From positions 186,001 to 250,000 of the forward strand of contig NZ_JAHUWK010000006.1 of assembly GCF_019219065.1 (NCBI RefSeq): DNA of 64,000 nucleotides, written 5' to 3'. Positions within the stretch are counted from its first letter, which is position 1. Each line of letters opens with the position of its first letter. Under the pieces are notes generated by a model, which was not told the origin of the DNA, did not search any database, and saw only the letters and a list, made by a program, of their open reading frames with translations. Positions 63,318-64,000 of this stretch are shown here, in pieces. Position numbers and translations under genes: made by a program. The DNA is from Duganella sp. sic0402 (lineage in GTDB: Bacteria; Pseudomonadota; Gammaproteobacteria; Burkholderiales; Burkholderiaceae_D).

Positions 63318-64000
63318 TTACAGTTTCCCCCGGATGCCGAATTTGATGGTGCGGCCATCATACTTCGCATAGTCCATGCGCGTCTTCTTGCCGCTGCCGT
63401 ACTGGCCGCTCGCGTCTTCGAAGTAATCATACGCCAGCGTGTTGCTCAGGTTGAGCGCATCGATACGGAACTCCAGGTTGTCGTTGAACTTGTAGCTGAT
63501 GTTGGCGTCGAGGTAGCCACGGCCGGCGCGCCAGCGGATCAGGTCATCGCCGTTGTTGCGTGGATTATCGCCGTGCAGCGATTTACCCTTGTAGTTATAG
63601 GACATGCGCGCCGCCCACTTGCCCTGTTCGTAGTACACCGTGCCGCTGTAGGCGTACTTCGGCACCGAATTGACCTCGATCTCCTTGCCCGCATTGGTGA
63701 TCCACTTGGCGCTGTTGAACGGATCGATGTGGGTGTAGCTGGCCAGCGCACCCATGCCGTTGAATGGCGCAGGCAGGAAGGTGAAGGCCTGCTGGTAGGA
63801 CAGCTCATAGCCTTTCAGCTTTTGCTCGCCGGCGTTGGTGTAGGTGCGCAGCGTCATTGGCAGGTTAGGATCGACGCGGCCGCTGGCGTCCTGGAACAGT
63901 GGGCCCAGGGCAGTATCCGGCAGGCCCAGCGAGCCGAAGGTCACCACGCGGGTGTTGGCCACGGTGGCGTCGGTCAGGGTCTTGTGGAAGATGCCGGCCG
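63318..64000 (-). CDS. TonB-dependent outer-membrane receptor, C-terminal end (5' part outside window)
   Basis: Only the last 227 or so residues are present; the frame stays open to the window edge. The visible part is the end of the 22-strand barrel: alternating polar/aromatic strands such as YELSYQQAFTFLPAPFNGM, ALASYTHIDPFNSAKW, YSGTVYYEQGKWAARMSYNY and LDANISYKFNDNLEFRIDAL, ending IKFGIRGKL. The closing strand ends in Leu rather than the more usual Phe. It heads an operon with GH105, DUF2264 and GH35, so it probably imports pectic or galactan oligosaccharides. Confidence 0.86.
   Translation of the reverse strand, partial: AGIFHKTLTDATVANTRVVTFGSLGLPDTALGPLFQDASGRVDPNLPMTLRTYTNAGEQKLKGYELSYQQAFTFLPAPFNGMGALASYTHIDPFNSAKWITNAGKEIEVNSVPKYAYSGTVYYEQGKWAARMSYNYKGKSLHGDNPRNNGDDLIRWRAGRGYLDANISYKFNDNLEFRIDALNLSNTLAYDYFEDASGQYGSGKKTRMDYAKYDGRTIKFGIRGKL

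Noticed and set aside
1-64000. tRNA, rRNA, CRISPR, insertion sequences or prophage
   Set aside because: No cloverleaf, spacer-repeat pattern, transposase or phage structural gene was seen on either strand.

Overview
This is a gene-dense, high-GC chromosomal segment with no RNA genes, insertion sequences, phage or CRISPR arrays that I can see. The gene order (thiD-hemL beside a rubredoxin and a pilGHIJL cluster; algH-ruvX-pyrR-pyrB-pyrC; waaC-waaA; phoH-ybeY-corC-lnt-glyQ-glyS-gmhB-plsC), the H-NS type and the protein sequences point to a betaproteobacterium of the Burkholderiales. Oxalobacteraceae (Duganella/Massilia/Janthinobacterium-like) is my inference; no marker gene here fixes the genus.

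Layout. 1-5.3 kb: end of aroE, mtgA, corA, then a two-gene ABC importer (two permeases fused in one chain plus an ATPase with a long C-terminal extension) with no binding protein. 5.4-7.6 kb: thiD-hemL on the minus strand. 7.6-17 kb: rubredoxin, then the twitching-motility chemosensory genes pilG, pilH, pilI, pilJ and a 1807-residue pilL/chpA kinase that overlaps the convergent photolyase gene phr. 18.5-23.1 kb: algH, ruvX, pyrR, pyrB, a dihydroorotase-like gene that lacks metal ligands, and an acyltransferase; apaH faces them. 24-31.5 kb: envelope-sugar genes rfbB, rfbA, a WecA/MraY-like transferase, an H-NS-like gene, a phosphomannomutase/phosphoglucomutase, waaC and waaA. 31.5-41.3 kb: a long minus-strand housekeeping block from phoH down to a YgjP-like metallohydrolase and a small zinc-motif protein. 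41.4-47.9 kb: small hypothetical proteins, an HDOD protein, an orphan histidine kinase, a ChaN-like lipoprotein with a thioredoxin-like partner, and a metabolite:H+ symporter.

48-64 kb is the accessory part and looks like plant-polymer catabolism: an ExuT-like hexuronate transporter and a periplasmic aldose epimerase with a LacI regulator; a four-gene overlapping set for 4-hydroxyproline (epimerase plus a three-subunit D-hydroxyproline dehydrogenase) with a divergent PAS-AraC regulator; an exported CAP/DUF4214 lipoprotein whose promoter carries an 18-bp perfect palindrome; and a tight minus-strand operon of TonB-dependent receptor, GH105, DUF2264 protein and GH35 beta-galactosidase. Hydroxyproline, galactose and uronic acids are all constituents of plant cell-wall glycoproteins and pectins, so these neighbouring modules may serve one food source. 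That link is inference.

No stretch longer than about 250 bases lacks a gene. The longer gaps (41715-41956, 45246-45427, 27654-27812, 18418-18571, 2144-2291, 47951-48090) are covered by the hairpin, operator and leader entries or show nothing I can name.
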